A stretch of 64,000 nucleotides of DNA from Ooceraea biroi (taxonomy: Eukaryota; Arthropoda; Insecta; Hymenoptera; Formicidae): NCBI RefSeq assembly GCF_003672135.1, contig NC_039509.1, positions 12,782,663-12,846,662 on the forward strand, written 5' to 3'. The position numbers and the translations under genes were made by a program. This document shows, in pieces, positions 49,801-62,608 of this stretch (its first letter is position 1; every line of letters begins with the position of its first letter). Below the pieces are notes generated by a model, which worked only from the letters and a program-made list of their open reading frames with translations, was not told where the DNA came from and ran no database searches.

Positions 49801-50844
49801 ATAACTATCCTTTTATTTTCTGCGGCAGCGCATTTAATTTACAAATATCTCACAGTCCGCATAGACACGCATCGTCGCGAGCACTCTATCAATTTATTAC
49901 GCTACACCCTGCAACAAACGAATTTCACGAGTCCCGTGAGAGCTGTCACGCTACCATCGATCATATTTGCGCACTGTAACCAGCGCGTTCGGCTTCGGGA
50001 ATAAAAAGCCAGGAAACGTCAACGATTTACACACTAATTATAGAGTCGTACCGCTCATTTCGTTTAGCAATCGGATTCTGTGGACGTGTTCACAGTTTCG
50101 CACTTAAGGAACACCTCTTGTCACACTCATTCAACCCGTTCTCAGTCGACCTTGCAACCGCGCCGTTCTTTACTAATTTTTTCCTGCCATGATGACATGA
50201 GACCAACCACGTTAGACACGGGTTGCTTGGCAGGTAGATATGAAGACTTGGGCTCCAAGAGTTGGAGAGGTCCATTTACGCCTAGTTGCGTCACACATCT
50301 TAAACGGCCTCTCGGATCTTCGACGAAAGGTCAGCGTGTTTCTCATCCGTTTTAGCGGAGGTTGAATGGAATGATTGTTATATGGCTCGGAACGAAAACT
50401 TACATGAGACACAATAGTTCCTCAATACGACAAAGATTTGACGGAGTGTTCCGCGAGGCACTCGGCATAACTTAGTTATCCTTTGTATGATTTCTTTGTA
50501 ATCCAATTTTCAGCAAAGCCAAATATAATAAACTTTAAAATAATCAGAAATTAAAAATATGTAATTTGAAGCTAAATACATGATTAGAAAGCAATAATCA
50601 AATCAGTAATTACCTGTATAATTTACGTATGAAAGTAACAATCTGAAAAAACATAATTTTAAATAATTTTAATTATTATGTAATAATAACTAAATAATCT
50701 TCCTCTTATTCATTATTAAACGATATAGTTACGTTGTGCATAGTGCACTATTGATGATCGCTCAAATGAAAATTATTACAGTAATCCACGACGTTATCCC
50801 TAAATGTAATCTGCTAAATCGTTAATTATAGTCAACGAAGAGAG

Positions 50845-50880
<36 letters not shown>

Positions 50881-51270
50881 GGAATGGACTAAGGCTTCAA
50901 TTTGATTCGATTATTCGAGCACCGCAAGTGCGATGCCTCTGCTCTGATTATACCGAGCTTGAGGTCACGTTGGAGAATATTATCCTACAGTCTACTTCAA
51001 GAGCAATTATAAACTCTACTAATATTTTTATTTCAAATATAACTTTGTTTTTGCATCAATTAAAAGCGCAAGTGCAAGCATCACATTTAATAACGAAAGT
51101 TACAAGCGATCAGAATTCTATGCGAGATAACATTGCTCGCGTAAAACCGGTGAAACGAGATTCACGTCGGGTTTCCAAACAGAGCCTAAGAATTCGCAGA
51201 ACGCAAGGAGGAAACGCATAAGAAAGTAATTATTATAGCGGTAATTTAGCAAAACCGAGTCTCTCTTCTT
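46850..51270. other. Mixed non-genic stretch
   Basis: Frames of 141 and 173 codons (46813-47238 and 47160-47681) overlap each other and show no motif. 47737-48165 has a minus-strand frame of 142 codons, also unrecognised. The rest is AT-rich with dense stops, especially 49500-49860 and 50480-50830. Confidence 0.45.
50847..50875 (+). repeat. (AG)n microsatellite
   Basis: Twenty-nine bases of AG repeats. Confidence 0.96.
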
Positions 51271-51277
51271 TTTTCAG

Positions 51278-51589
51278 GATGTGCCAACTCGAAGGGACGT
51301 CCCCCTTTTTTTGTCGTCGGACTTTCATCTGGTCATCCTAGCATTTAACGTTCCTTTCGTGAAGGAACGGAAATACAGGCCAGCTCGTAGTGGGGCAGCT
51401 ACACGTGGGTACCTTCTGGTTTCTCACCCCTGGCTAGGCCCCATCACGACCGGCGCGTCCATTAGAGTGCTCGTATATTTTTACTCGACCGATATATCGT
51501 CGCACCGACGCTGTATTGCATTAGCACGGGAGATGCGTGCCCCAGATAACGCCGGTCGAGCTGGTAACGATACCCCATTCTTGCGGAAG
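51278..51589 (+). other. Candidate internal exon, 104 open codons
   Basis: The polypyrimidine run CTCTCTTCTTTTTTCAG ends at 51277, a strong acceptor. The next 312 bases are open in one frame to GCGGAAG|GTGTGA, a weaker donor, giving phase 0 at both ends. The peptide starts DVPTRRDVPLFLSSDFHLVI and contains VSHPWLGPITTG. No family is recognised. Within it an 8-bp perfect stem with a 5-nt loop lies at 51349-51369. Both splice signals plus a full open frame make it better than background, but unproven. Confidence 0.2.
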
Positions 51590-51910
51590 GTGTGAATTTT
51601 AGAGAGCCAAGCGTTATATACCGGTCGTCCTCCCTCTTGGACGTTACGCACTCTGCTTAGCGACCGTAAGCGATATCTCGATATCTCTCGCAGACCTCAC
51701 CTTGATATCGTCTCGAATGCGAGTTTTAAAATATACCCGTCTTTCGTTAAATGCAATTTTCGTGTCTTTTTTCCCGATGAAGACGTTATTTCTTCTCAGA
51801 GGTGATCTTTGAATTAATCATCCTGAGACAGAAAAATTTCTGTTGCATTGCTTTTCAATCAGAGATAACGTGACGTGGAAGATGACGGCTGAATTCTTCA
51901 TACGAAATTG

Positions 51911-52126
51911 ATGTCAATAATCCGATGCTCTCAGACTTTGGATTACCTCGAGTTTGGGAATCTCGATCAGTCTGCACTCGGCGGGCACTCAATTTTTAAT
52001 CACTTTCCACCGGCAGCAATCTTGATGCACCGACACGGTATTATCGAAACGTCAAAACTGGCGGACGGGGGTTGCGCGAAAAGTTTCGCCGATAGTATTC
52101 GTGAGACGCGTCTCGCAAGCTCCTAA
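51911..52126 (+). CDS. Hypothetical 71-aa ORF, coding status unproven
   Basis: ATG at 51911 opens 71 codons, beginning MSIIRCSQTLDYLEFGNLDQ and ending SIRETRLASS. Amino-acid use is balanced, with no low complexity and no visible domain, signal peptide or membrane span. It lies 320 bases after the candidate exon at 51278-51589 in the same direction but in no demonstrable transcript. It could be a small ORF or a chance frame. Confidence 0.15.
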   Translation: MSIIRCSQTLDYLEFGNLDQSALGGHSIFNHFPPAAILMHRHGIIETSKLADGGCAKSFADSIRETRLASS

Positions 52127-52469
52127 GTCCCATCGCGAGAGATCGGCGGGGAACCGTCGTCCTATAATTCCATTAGTCGCACGAGCCGGTCGTTCCCACG
52201 TTCGTCGAATTGCCCAACCGGTCGGCGAGGGACGGGAACCGTTCAAAAAGTTTGCCGATTACGACCACTTTGCGCGATTAGTGCCTGCGAAGCTCTCAAG
52301 CTCGTCTGTAGTCCGGTGTACTTGCCTTGTGAATTCTCACACGAGTCTGCAACTATATCGCGTCAGAAAACATTCAAACAATCTTTGGAAAAATTATTGT
52401 TTTTGCGTTTCTTTAAAATTTGTCTTTATGTTAGCAAAATTAAATCTCGACGACCTCTACGCGACAAAT

Positions 52470-53560
52470 TAACTTAATCAATTTTATCAATCTTTTCTTG
52501 ACGATTATTTAAGGAAGCATGATTGCTTTAACATAAATAATTTCTCATTTTTAATAAGCGTTAGTAATAATTCATCTGATAAACAATTCATACAAGTCTT
52601 ATTTTCATACATTCGATTCATACAGTCAATATTTGAGCAAGAACCGATTTAATAGGCATCGAATGTCAAATTTCCATTGAATATTAATCCCATCTATTCT
52701 ACATGCTCAATCGCAGATATCGATTCATTACCGTATAACTTGATAAGCCAACGATTTCCGACTGTTAATATCATTTGAAAACTTGATTATTTGACGTAAG
52801 GAAAGAGATAGGAGTCATTAAATCGGAAAAATTTTAAAGTTAATTTACATACCTCTTTTTCGGAAAAGCTATATGTGTGTAAATTATACATACCATGAAA
52901 AGAAAAGATATCTAATAATTTAAAATTTATTTAATGGAATTTACTTCTCGTGCGCGTATTTCGCTTCTCTAATTTTTCAGAAAAGGATTAAATGTTGAGC
53001 TTTTAGTGCGTATTGTCATTTCTACAATAGTACTTTATGAGTTCGTTCTTTTAAGAGTTCGCAGATGAAACGAGGAAATGTCCGAATATAACGCGAGTGA
53101 AACTTGAAATTTACTACTTTCAAAGGATTCATAGTATTGCAGAAATTTCCGACAGTATATAGCACGCGAAGAGAAATGTTTCTTTCACTGGGTAGCGATA
53201 AAATGCCAAAAATCACTAAAAGCTAAGTTACAAAGTACTGCCGTTCAAATTCCTCAACAAAGAAGGATTGCACAAACGATTACGTTGCGAGTTCGCGTTA
53301 CGTGCAATCTTTTGATTTAAAGAGTCTAAACACTGAAATGTCACTGAAACAGTCGAAGCCATTTACATTTCTTTTTCTTCTCGATCTTTTCGATAATATT
53401 TAAGCCGCTTAAAGTAAGAAAATTAACAGCGCACTTCGGAAAACAACGAAAAAAGGAATTACAATTATTGTTTCTCGCAATAATAATTCAATATCTTAAA
53501 ATCGATAAAAGAGATTCTTTTCACAGAAATTCAACTGAAACTCGATTTTCTCCATATTTT
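52470..53560. other. AT-rich non-genic stretch
   Basis: Frequent stops in all frames. It ends in the pyrimidine-rich run that precedes the acceptor at 53565. Confidence 0.55.
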
Positions 53561-53565
53561 TTCAG

Positions 53566-54111
53566 CAGAGCGGAGGCTTTCCATGAGCGATGACCATGTT
53601 CGTCGCGTAAATGTGTCTGCAAGTTGCAAAAAAACGTGCAAAAAGATGGTCGCGAGGCAACAGCAAGTGGACTGATACTTTTATGGGGACATCAGCGAGC
53701 GCGCATCCGTCCGGAGTCGCTGGAAAATGGTTGTCTTGCGGCGGAGTGTTTGTCGCACGAGCTCGCGAGGATTTGGAACGCTGCCACTTGCTCTACATAC
53801 GTGAACTGCAGTGGCAAGCGAGGCAGCAGGCGGCAACAGCCGCCCTCGCTCGCGTTTCGCAACGCGAGGTCTCAGCTCCACCACCGCGATTTACACCCAG
53901 ATTGCATTACACGATCTCGAACAAGCCGGAATATTGTATTTTACGCTCTCGCTCAAATCCTTCGCTTCAGCGACTCTTAAAGCGCCTGGACGCGCTGGAA
54001 CATAAGAATGAGCTGCACGGCATGTCGAGGAAGATTCGTATCGATTCTTCGACGGATGGATTAGGGAGAGGGTTGCTGGCACTCTAGGAAGGAAATACAA
54101 CGATGTAAAAG
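53566..54111 (+). other. Candidate exon bounded by TTTTTTCAG and AAG|GTATGT
   Basis: A good acceptor (AG at 53564-53565) and a consensus donor (GT at 54112-54113) frame 546 bases of raised GC between AT-rich flanks. No frame is open throughout: the ATG frame inside it is preceded by an in-frame TAA at 53608 and closes at 54087. So if real this would be an exon carrying a complete small ORF, a UTR exon or a non-coding RNA exon. Confidence 0.25.
53611..54087 (+). CDS. Hypothetical 158-aa ORF, coding status unproven
   Basis: This is an ATG frame of 158 codons within the splice-bounded segment 53566-54111. Residues about 50-80 (AREDLERCHLLYIRELQWQA and on) and 118-145 (SLQRLLKRLDALEHKNELHG and on) look like amphipathic helices. 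The N-terminus is basic. No known domain, signal peptide or membrane span was seen. An alternative register is also open for 118 codons, which weakens the case. It could be a lineage-restricted small protein or chance. Confidence 0.2.
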   Translation: MCLQVAKKRAKRWSRGNSKWTDTFMGTSASAHPSGVAGKWLSCGGVFVARAREDLERCHLLYIRELQWQARQQAATAALARVSQREVSAPPPRFTPRLHYTISNKPEYCILRSRSNPSLQRLLKRLDALEHKNELHGMSRKIRIDSSTDGLGRGLLAL

Positions 54112-57100
54112 GTATGTAAAAAGGCACACGTAAGTAGGAACAAATATCTCTTGCGATGCGTGCAGACAATGCGACTCTTCGTCAAGCTGAAATTATTTGG
54201 TATCATAATTTACGACGATATTGTTTATGTATAAATGGCGTGGAAACGATTTCGGTACTTTTAGTGTGCTTCGATTTTCATATATAAATGCATATCGATT
54301 TAAATAGCAGATACGGAAGTTTTAGTAAAAGCGAATATCACGAAGTCGTATGCGACAAAAATATTTGTCTTCATTTTTCTATAAAAAATATTGCGATGAA
54401 ATAAAGAGAGGTGACTAATATTGTGCAACTGTAGTTAAAAAATTCAGTGTATTATTATATCGATGTGGTATAAATCCTAGATACGCTATATACACAAAAC
54501 AAAAGTAGTTGTTACCATCGACTCTGGCCGACGTCCCTTGAATAACCGATGAAATAATAATCGATGAAACGGATGTGCGACAATTGCATTCTTGGAAACT
54601 AGGTAAGGTATCACAACTACTAGGTAAAGTATCACGACTGAAGAAAATTAAAGAAATGATGGTCTCATTTATGCGACAGTAAATCAAACAGAAATATGGA
54701 AAATAAGACGCATATGAAAAGATTGACATAAAAAATAATATTCCAATGCTTCGACAGTACCGTAAGCACTGTATTCATCTGTAACCTGAATTATGCACTC
54801 ACACAACCGATTTCTCCATCTGCAAGATATCGAAATACGGTTGATTGACAAGATGGATACAGTGTACCTTTACCCTTAATTTCGAGCGTTCGTTTCGGTT
54901 GCGAGATAAAATGGGAGCGATGAATGTATACGATACGTTTTGTGCTTTTCTTCCGTTTTACTGAAGCTGGTCAATCTGGGTTAATTGGAAGTAGAAGATT
55001 TCCAATAAAGAACCATGTTTAACTGAGTACCTGAGAACGGTTTCTTCGCGAGGAACGAGAGAGATATTCTTGTCCTCTGTAGAACAAGTCATGTGATAGA
55101 AAAAAATAAAAAGACAGAGTCGATAGGTATTTGTGCGTCGGCGGTGGAAATTATTGAAAAAACAATTCAATCATATCGTTTATCGACGCGCAGCCATCGG
55201 ATTTATTGATTAGTTAGAAAATCGATCGAAATTGAGCCGCGCCAATTGTCGCATGAATATTATTATAAAACAATATATGCATGATAGTTTTTCTCGATGC
55301 ACTTTAGAAATCCACTTTGAAACGGATGTGCCGGATGAGGAATGTGGGGATGATAGAATATCGTGGTTTTATCTCGCAAAAATAATTATCACTTTTAACG
55401 GTTGTCGTAATGGATATACCATTATGCGCTGGAAGTTCATATTTTCTTTCAAACGTCAGAATTATAATAGTTTTCTTTTTTCTAATAATGGTATTATATA
55501 ATTTTTATCATATATTTGTGGTTATATCGCGATACATTTATCAACATTTTTGTGCCAAATAATCTAAAATCTGTTAACGTTTAATCCCGAAAACATAAAC
55601 GAGCCGGAATAGTTAGTAATTGATCGCGTTGCGTATCGAATCGCGTGCGTATCGCGTGCGACCATATTAAATCGCGAATGAAACGAAACCATTCAATTAA
55701 TTCTTGCGCTGTAGATTATTTACTCGATTAAAATCGTTAACTGTATTCTGCAAATTCATCCATTTATCATTTAACATATAGTAACCGCTCGTTATATATC
55801 AATTATACAGAGCCTAGTTATTCGACGTTTGCCCGTAATGCTAAAATTAGTATAAATAGTACAGAGAACACAAACGCTACGGTAATAATGATATGATAAT
55901 ACATAATATAATAATCATAATAAAGATAATGATGCAAATGATTCTGCTAACGATTGAATATTTTAAAGAATCAGTTAAAATATCTGATTTGTACATGATC
56001 ATTCCACAATAAATTGCTATTCTGCGAATGGACATAATCGGCAGTCAGGATCGCATTCATTATCGATCAGTTGCCAGTAACGATACGCCGTACTTTACGA
56101 AGGGATCGATACGTCTATTGTGTGCTTTATAGAATGGCAATACTCGTAAACGAAGGGATTAAAGGCGTAACCCCGAAGCAACGTCCTGGCATACACGGGC
56201 GAAGTCAATAAATTTCTAATTTCCTACCAGTGCCACCGTATAACCGTATCGCGAGCTGCGGTAAGCTTATAAATGAGGGGTAGATTAATATAAAAATCGG
56301 GTCCCTTTCCTCTCACTTCTCTCTCTGTTCTTTTCCTTATCTCGAGGCTGTATATCAGTGTATTATCCGCGATGTGCGGCGTCGTTTTACGCTTTATAAC
56401 ATGACTGTGATATTATTTCGCGCGATATCGCTGCTATTTTCCCCTGCGATTCTTCGTGGTCAGCAATGCGAGCGAGAAGTTGGGTGAAATCGCGAAAAGC
56501 AGTACGGCAATTTGTCGGTTTCAGGCGGAAGCACCTCTATATCAAAGTAGGAAATAGGTTCTCGCGGATTTCTCAGGGAGAACATAAACATGCGATAATG
56601 TCTTAAGACGCGAGAATGATCGGTGATTACGAAACGGTTAATTTTGCTGTTAATTGAATACAAAAGAAAACGATTTCAGAAATCAAGATAATCTAATATC
56701 ACGTAAAACTGTCCGTTAATTCACGATATAATAATTCTTTGCAATTCCTATTAAAAAATTTAATGTATTTTATCGAAATAAAAGAGAGCAGTAAATGGAA
56801 GTAGATTATTTAAATTTAGTTTTCTTTCTTTATTTTTTTGGCTAATTAGAAAAATATCTGTATTTAGTTTTGCACATATTAAATATAATTTTACACGCAC
56901 AATGTTGTAACACAATGTACAATGTAACAATGTTGAGCTCGAACATGTTGTAATTTAAAAGTTCATTTATACTTTCATCAGTTTTATTTGACTGTATAGA
57001 AATTACTGTGCTAAACTTTGCGGGATTAAAAAAATACTCATTTTCAAAATCAACATGTGTCAAAATTCCTCTTATATAAAGATCACAAAATTGTATTTCG

Positions 57101-60100
57101 CGGGAAATTGACTTTACATATCGTGAATCACACTCGTTCGCACCAGACGGTTAAACAAATAGCGATAATATATTCCGTGCTATTTTACTAGAGGCCTTTG
57201 GGCCAAGCTTAGTATAGCGCGAATAGATGGGTGATTTAAAGTTTCATTTAATGTAAAAACGCCGAAATTCGGCGATAGAGCTTTCCGGTTAGATATAACT
57301 CCGGTTGATTCGTGCGGGGGCGGCGGCCATCGCGCGGCAATATTTATAGGAAAGTATTTATGCGATAAAAGTGCGATTTATGTTGAACGCGCGATATCGA
57401 ATGCGCACAAGTCATTTATCCCGAGCTCGCTACGTTTCGATCCCGTCGCTGTGCATTAATTATATCGTAATGCATTGTCCAAAGTGATGAATTTTGAAAT
57501 TGTTTGTTAGCCGTTGCCTTCGCACAATTATTTACCATGGCCTTTAAATATTTCAACGAGACGACATCGTATTCGTGAAATTGTCGCGAGTGCAAGGCCG
57601 ACCAAATCCAATCTGCCGACTAGCAACGCGAGCGCAATATTGATTATTAACTGCGATGGATGTTCTGGCTTGATTCGGGCAGATCACGTAACACGCACAT
57701 AAAAACAGCCAGTGCAATATTGGCGAGTTTGTCACGCAAAAAACAAACGTTCGTTATTTTCCCCCACTGCAATCCGAATTTTATCATCAATGTGAAAGAA
57801 AACAAGCTCTGTAGAAGATTAACTCTCAAGCAGGATCCGTTTATCTCTAAAAGCTTAATCACATGACGCTTATATCCGCGATACGACGACGTAACGAGAT
57901 CAATTGCAGACAGTCTTGCTTTTACTGCGTGACGGCCAGATATCGATTCTTTAGCAATCACTTCATATAGCTGCCCGATGCAATTGATTGCAACGGACCT
58001 TCATCCATATTAATGCAGCAGCCACGATGTACGTCCGATAATTGATTTTTCGGGTAATCGATCGACCGCACGTATTCTTCGACGTATTTCGATAACATAT
58101 AATTCACATTAAAAAAAGCAAAACGGATACAGATATCTCTAAATAAAGACATTATCGAATTTCGCCCGAGCACACGCGCACGAGATGCGCCATGTATCAT
58201 TTTATTGTCAGCGATATAAATAAATAATCCAATGGCGACCCACTGAGATATCACGAATAGAGCGCGCGCTTCAATTAAAAATTCAAACATATAAACTCGC
58301 GTACAACAAATTAATATAAAAGATACATGGAATTTAATACGCAGTCTGTCTCGTCCGATACATTTGTAAAATTTCGCGAAAAAGTAGTCTTGAACGCGAT
58401 TGCATCGCATTTGCATTGACGAGCTCACGTTCACGGATCATCATAAGCACGGATGCTAATCTTCTACGAGGATGGATAACCGATAAAAAATCGTTTTTAC
58501 GTTGATTAATAGCTGCCTTTAGGTCGTCGGTGCAGAGCGTCGCGGCGCGGCGCGTCGAAAGCAAAAAGACGATCCGCGCTCTTAATTAATGGAATCGCTG
58601 CTCGAGGCGCAGCAATACGATGCATGGTTGTTGCGTAGCGATGCCGCGTGATTAAATAGGCAATCTAATACGAATAGCAATAAACCGACATGTCGTGGCA
58701 GAGGCAGAGAAAGAGAGAAAGAAAGAAAAATCGTCCGCTCTTGATTAATTTTTAATGGACCGACATTAGTCTCTTCGCATAGAATAAAATGTTCCTCAAC
58801 TACCACGAGTGTACGCAAACAACGCTGTAAATGTATGGCTCGTTAAAATTGATTAAAATCTTTTGCATAAGTAAACGTGTAAATTGTCAAAGTTTGTTGA
58901 AGTCTTCCGTATTAAAAATCCCAAGCGCGCATGAATCATCGTACTGATAACACAGATTATCCTGCAAACGTGTGCGACGGATATGTTTGCATTTGTTATA
59001 GCACCATTTGTGTGCGATAATATTAAGTAAATGTACAGTTGGGCAAGCTTTAAAAAGGCAAATATAAGTTATGCGTTTCGGGCGGGGCGTCCCACAACGC
59101 TTTACGCGCTGCAATAGGTTCTACAATTGCGTATTGATATGGAAGATAATTGAACTTTTGATTTCTACGAGCGGCCGTGGAATTTCAGGATGGAATTCCC
59201 AATAACGTGAAGCGAACGACATGCAAATAAATTTGATATTTGTCGTATGTCGCGGCTCATATAAGGGACCAAGTTATCCAGATAGTAAGGAGAGACATAA
59301 ACGGACGAGTGTGGGCACGAAACGCATAATCCTTTCTTTAAGTACGCCATATCCCTTTTTTTATTAAGACAGGTATAAAGTCAGATTTATAGCTCGCGTT
59401 ACATGACGCGCGATAGCGGTAGTTCCTATTTACATTTGTGTGTAATCCCGTCTTAAAATGTCATGTAAGTGATTTAATGATCGAGATGTATGTAATATTA
59501 ACAGCGTCACCTTTATCTAAAAATCGTCGTCATCTCTGCCAAACGACGTGCCGATATTATCACCGCGAATTTACGAGCTCAAAATAAGAACTTATGACTG
59601 TCGCGTATTACATATTGCGTCATATTCATTGTGATAACAGAATTCAGTACTGTAATATTAACATCGAGTTGATTTAATAATTACGATACTTGTCTGTGAA
59701 TTAAATGTACCTTCTGTTAACAAGCTATCTATAATGTTTTTTATATTTATATTAATCAAGAACGTAGATTTTAAATAATAAAAATTAAATATATTTAAAT
59801 ATATACATTAACGCAAGTTGTACATATTTTTTTCTATTAATAACCTTTCAATCTTTTTTAAATGGACAATTATTATATATATATTTCTTCCACTTTTTTA
59901 AGAATATAAAAATATATAAAATATTTTTAAAATATTCTTGTGGTGAAATATTTCGGAAAATATAAAATCGCTGAAACTGTTTTGATAAAACGTAAAATTG
60001 CGTACACGTATAAACTTTAATCTTCGCTTGGTTAAATTAACGTTTAGACCTCTGTTGGAGAACATTTCTTGTAATCGTTTAAAATATACGAGACAGCTTT

Positions 60101-60240
60101 TTTTGTTAATAGAATTATTATTATGTCTATGCATTGTATGAAAATCTGACTTGGTCTAATTGGTCATGTGTGTAATCGAAACAAATGAAATAAACTCGAA
60201 TAAATGCAAAAACATAGCGGAGTATTAAACGTTCTCGACA
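54112..60240. other. Mostly AT-rich non-genic stretch
   Basis: Includes a 21-bp tandem duplication (listed), a moderately GC-rich patch at 57240-57640, and a minus-strand 158-codon frame at 57958-58434. That frame has two hydrophobic segments but starts at GTG and is unrecognised. AT content is highest at 55480-56000, 56680-57060 and 59600-60000. No RNA gene was recognised. Confidence 0.5.
54598..54639 (+). repeat. 21-bp tandem duplication
   Basis: Two adjacent 21-base units, ACTAGGTAAGGTATCACAACT and the next copy, differ at 2 positions. I see no third copy. Confidence 0.9.
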
Positions 60241-60286
60241 ATTGTTACATCATGATGGTCTCCCTAGAGGAAGAGTCACGAAAAGC

Positions 60287-60361
60287 ATGGACTTGGGGGT
60301 AGCAACGAAAATACGGGATATCCGATACAAATTTGCACGCAAATCTGCTCGGCGCGCACAG
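60287..60361 (+). other. Candidate coding exon ending in CAG|GTAAGT
   Basis: ATG at 60287 (context AAGCATGG) opens exactly 25 codons to GCGCACAG|GTAAGTAC, a perfect donor consensus, in phase 0. The peptide is strongly basic (starts MDLGVATKIRDIRYKFARKS, ends ARRAQ). It could be a short first coding exon with a basic N-terminus. An earlier ATG at 60252 closes after 16 codons. No family is recognised. Confidence 0.2.
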
Positions 60362-62030
60362 GTAAGTACTCGGCGAGAGGTTACTCGCACTTATCCCGAT
60401 CGCTCTTCATCGATATTCCTGACTTTGCTCTGCCGGATAAAAGGTCGAAACTTCCCTATCCTTTCAGGGGAGCGAATCTACATGTACGTAGGTAGATAGG
60501 CGGAGGTATGTACGTACGTATGCACAGGCGCGTATAAATTTCGCCAGATACGCGCGGGAGAGGAGCGGTGCCCCGACGGAACGAGGCAACCTACCACCAC
60601 TCCCCCGATGAGAAAGACCCGGGGGTGGATACTGAAGAGTCTCCAATCGAGGGCGAAGAATCGAGCGAGAACGAGTGGCTGACTCGGCGCTGACTCGCGC
60701 TTAGGAAGATTCCAATTACTCGCTCGGCGACGCAATATCGACCAACATAAATATCGCATTGACAGGCTCGTAAATAGGGATTCATTGTAAAAACGTCTAA
60801 TGGTGAGAGAGAGAGAAACCTAGTTGCTCGTTCAAGGGGGAGGAAAGTAGCAGGGGTTATTTTTCGTCTGTATATGGGTCGCGCGGTTTAACGCCCATGA
60901 TATTCTGAGGTCTCCCTACTCCGAGCATCGCGAACTAGAAGCGAGAAAACGGAGCGGAACAAATGGAGAACGCGCAGAACGACTTCATATAGGTAGACCA
61001 TAGGTAACAGTAAGTTAACTACATAATCCGCCGTCTTATACATAATCTTTATACATAAAATGTCGGTATTATTTTCTGTCAATTATTTCAAATTGGCTTC
61101 TTGGCTTATGTTATAATAACGCAATTAAATGTATAATCATGAAAAATTGATGAAAATCGCGAAAATAATGAACGTTTTCTTGCACATATTGTTTTCTAAC
61201 TTTGTCTGAGCTTTAGTTAATTTAAAAATAATCTATCCGATTCTATTACTGCGTCCATGCTTAATGCACTCAATATGCTTACTTCTTACAAACTGCTCGT
61301 CTGACCATCTTCTATTATTATTTCAGAGTCGAGCAGGTTATTTGGCTTCCATTTGCATAGCTGTTTTCATTTGTATTCTGTGATGGTTTTAATATTGATT
61401 TCTGCGGATCGATTTGCCCACTGCAATTTCTATGTTTATTAAATTATTATCGTAACTGTACTGGATTAATAAAACTCGGATTAATCTCAATCCGATGTAC
61501 AGTTCACGTCATAACGTTTTCACCAAATTACATTCATGATATCATAGAAATATCAATATTGCTTTTTTCGTTGCTGTACAAGCTTTATGAATTTCGATTT
61601 TTACATTCGAAAAATAATATAGAACTATAAAAATAATAGAAAAATAAAATTTTGAGATAATTTAAATAACTTGCGCATGCATCATGTCCATGACATTTGC
61701 AGTGAAAAAAGATGATAATGTTTTCAGATCATATCACACGAAAATCACATATAACATATAATAAACGTTAACGTCGAATATCGATCTTTCCTATTCGGTG
61801 TCGCGTGATATCCGCTGAAATAAGTTTAAAAAAACACTTTGGTACCAATGCATGTTTTGAATTATGAAATACGAAATACGGAAAAATTACGAAGTCGTAG
61901 CTTTTGCGAAAATCCAATTCGTTTGTTCCCCAGGAGATGTTTCACGTTTCTTTGATTATGCATTGCAACTTTTGATGTTATAATAATTAAATAGAGATCG
62001 ATCTATCTATTTCTTTACGATATAATATAA
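60362..62030. other. GC-rich then AT-rich non-genic stretch
   Basis: 60380-60720 is GC-rich with repeated GTACGTA words at 60482-60520. From 61080 to 62010 the sequence is AT-rich and dense in stops. Nothing was recognised. Confidence 0.5.
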
Positions 62031-62149
62031 TTATGTGCGTTCCAATTCTAGGTTTTTCCAAGAAGCTCGCGAAATGTTTCAGTTTCATCCAGCATTGTGT
62101 TCCGTTAGTGCGTAAAAACTGTAAGACCTCGTTCGCATGTTTGGTACCC

Positions 62150-62608
62150 TGTTATGGGTTACCATTTTACACACAAAGCCCTGGCGCGTCACTGCCGACA
62201 CTTGGACGTACGCGACGTATCGACTCCGCGTCGAAGAACCGCGTCCATTGTAAAAGCCACGGGCGAGAGCCGGGAGCAGCTCGTGGATTGATTTCCATTT
62301 GGTTTCATAGTGTGTGACGGGGTAACCCCAAAGTACCCCGGGGTGTCTTCCCTCGCGCCGGAACGACCTCGGGGAACCGGCCGGGAACCAATCCCGGCGC
62401 TGCCTGGTCCTGTTAAAACTACCGGAATGGTTTGAGCGGTACTTGGAAATCAGGGCTGCGACGAAGGGCAGAGTGCTGCGCAGAGCAGTTCGCTGCGTAG
62501 CGTAGGGTTACTCGGGGTAAACTCCGCCCGTGTTACACGAATGCGTTACAACACGCTCGCGGAGGTGTTGGTTCGGTCCATACCGAGGGTAGGATAGTGG
62601 TAGGTACG
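62150..62608 (+). other. Candidate (5' untranslated?) exon ending in ACG|GTAAGT
   Basis: A compact GC-rich block between AT-rich flanks ends at GGTACG|GTAAGTAG, a full GTAAGT donor (GT at 62609-62610). The frame from 62033 closes at 62317, so no frame is open to the donor. A non-coding first exon fits best. The 5' boundary shown is approximate, set by the composition change. Confidence 0.25.

Noticed and set aside
57958..58434. 158-codon minus-strand frame with two hydrophobic segments, suggestive of a receptor fragment
   Set aside because: Starts at GTG, and the hydrophobic residues come from AT-rich codons. There is no conserved chemoreceptor motif or splice signal.
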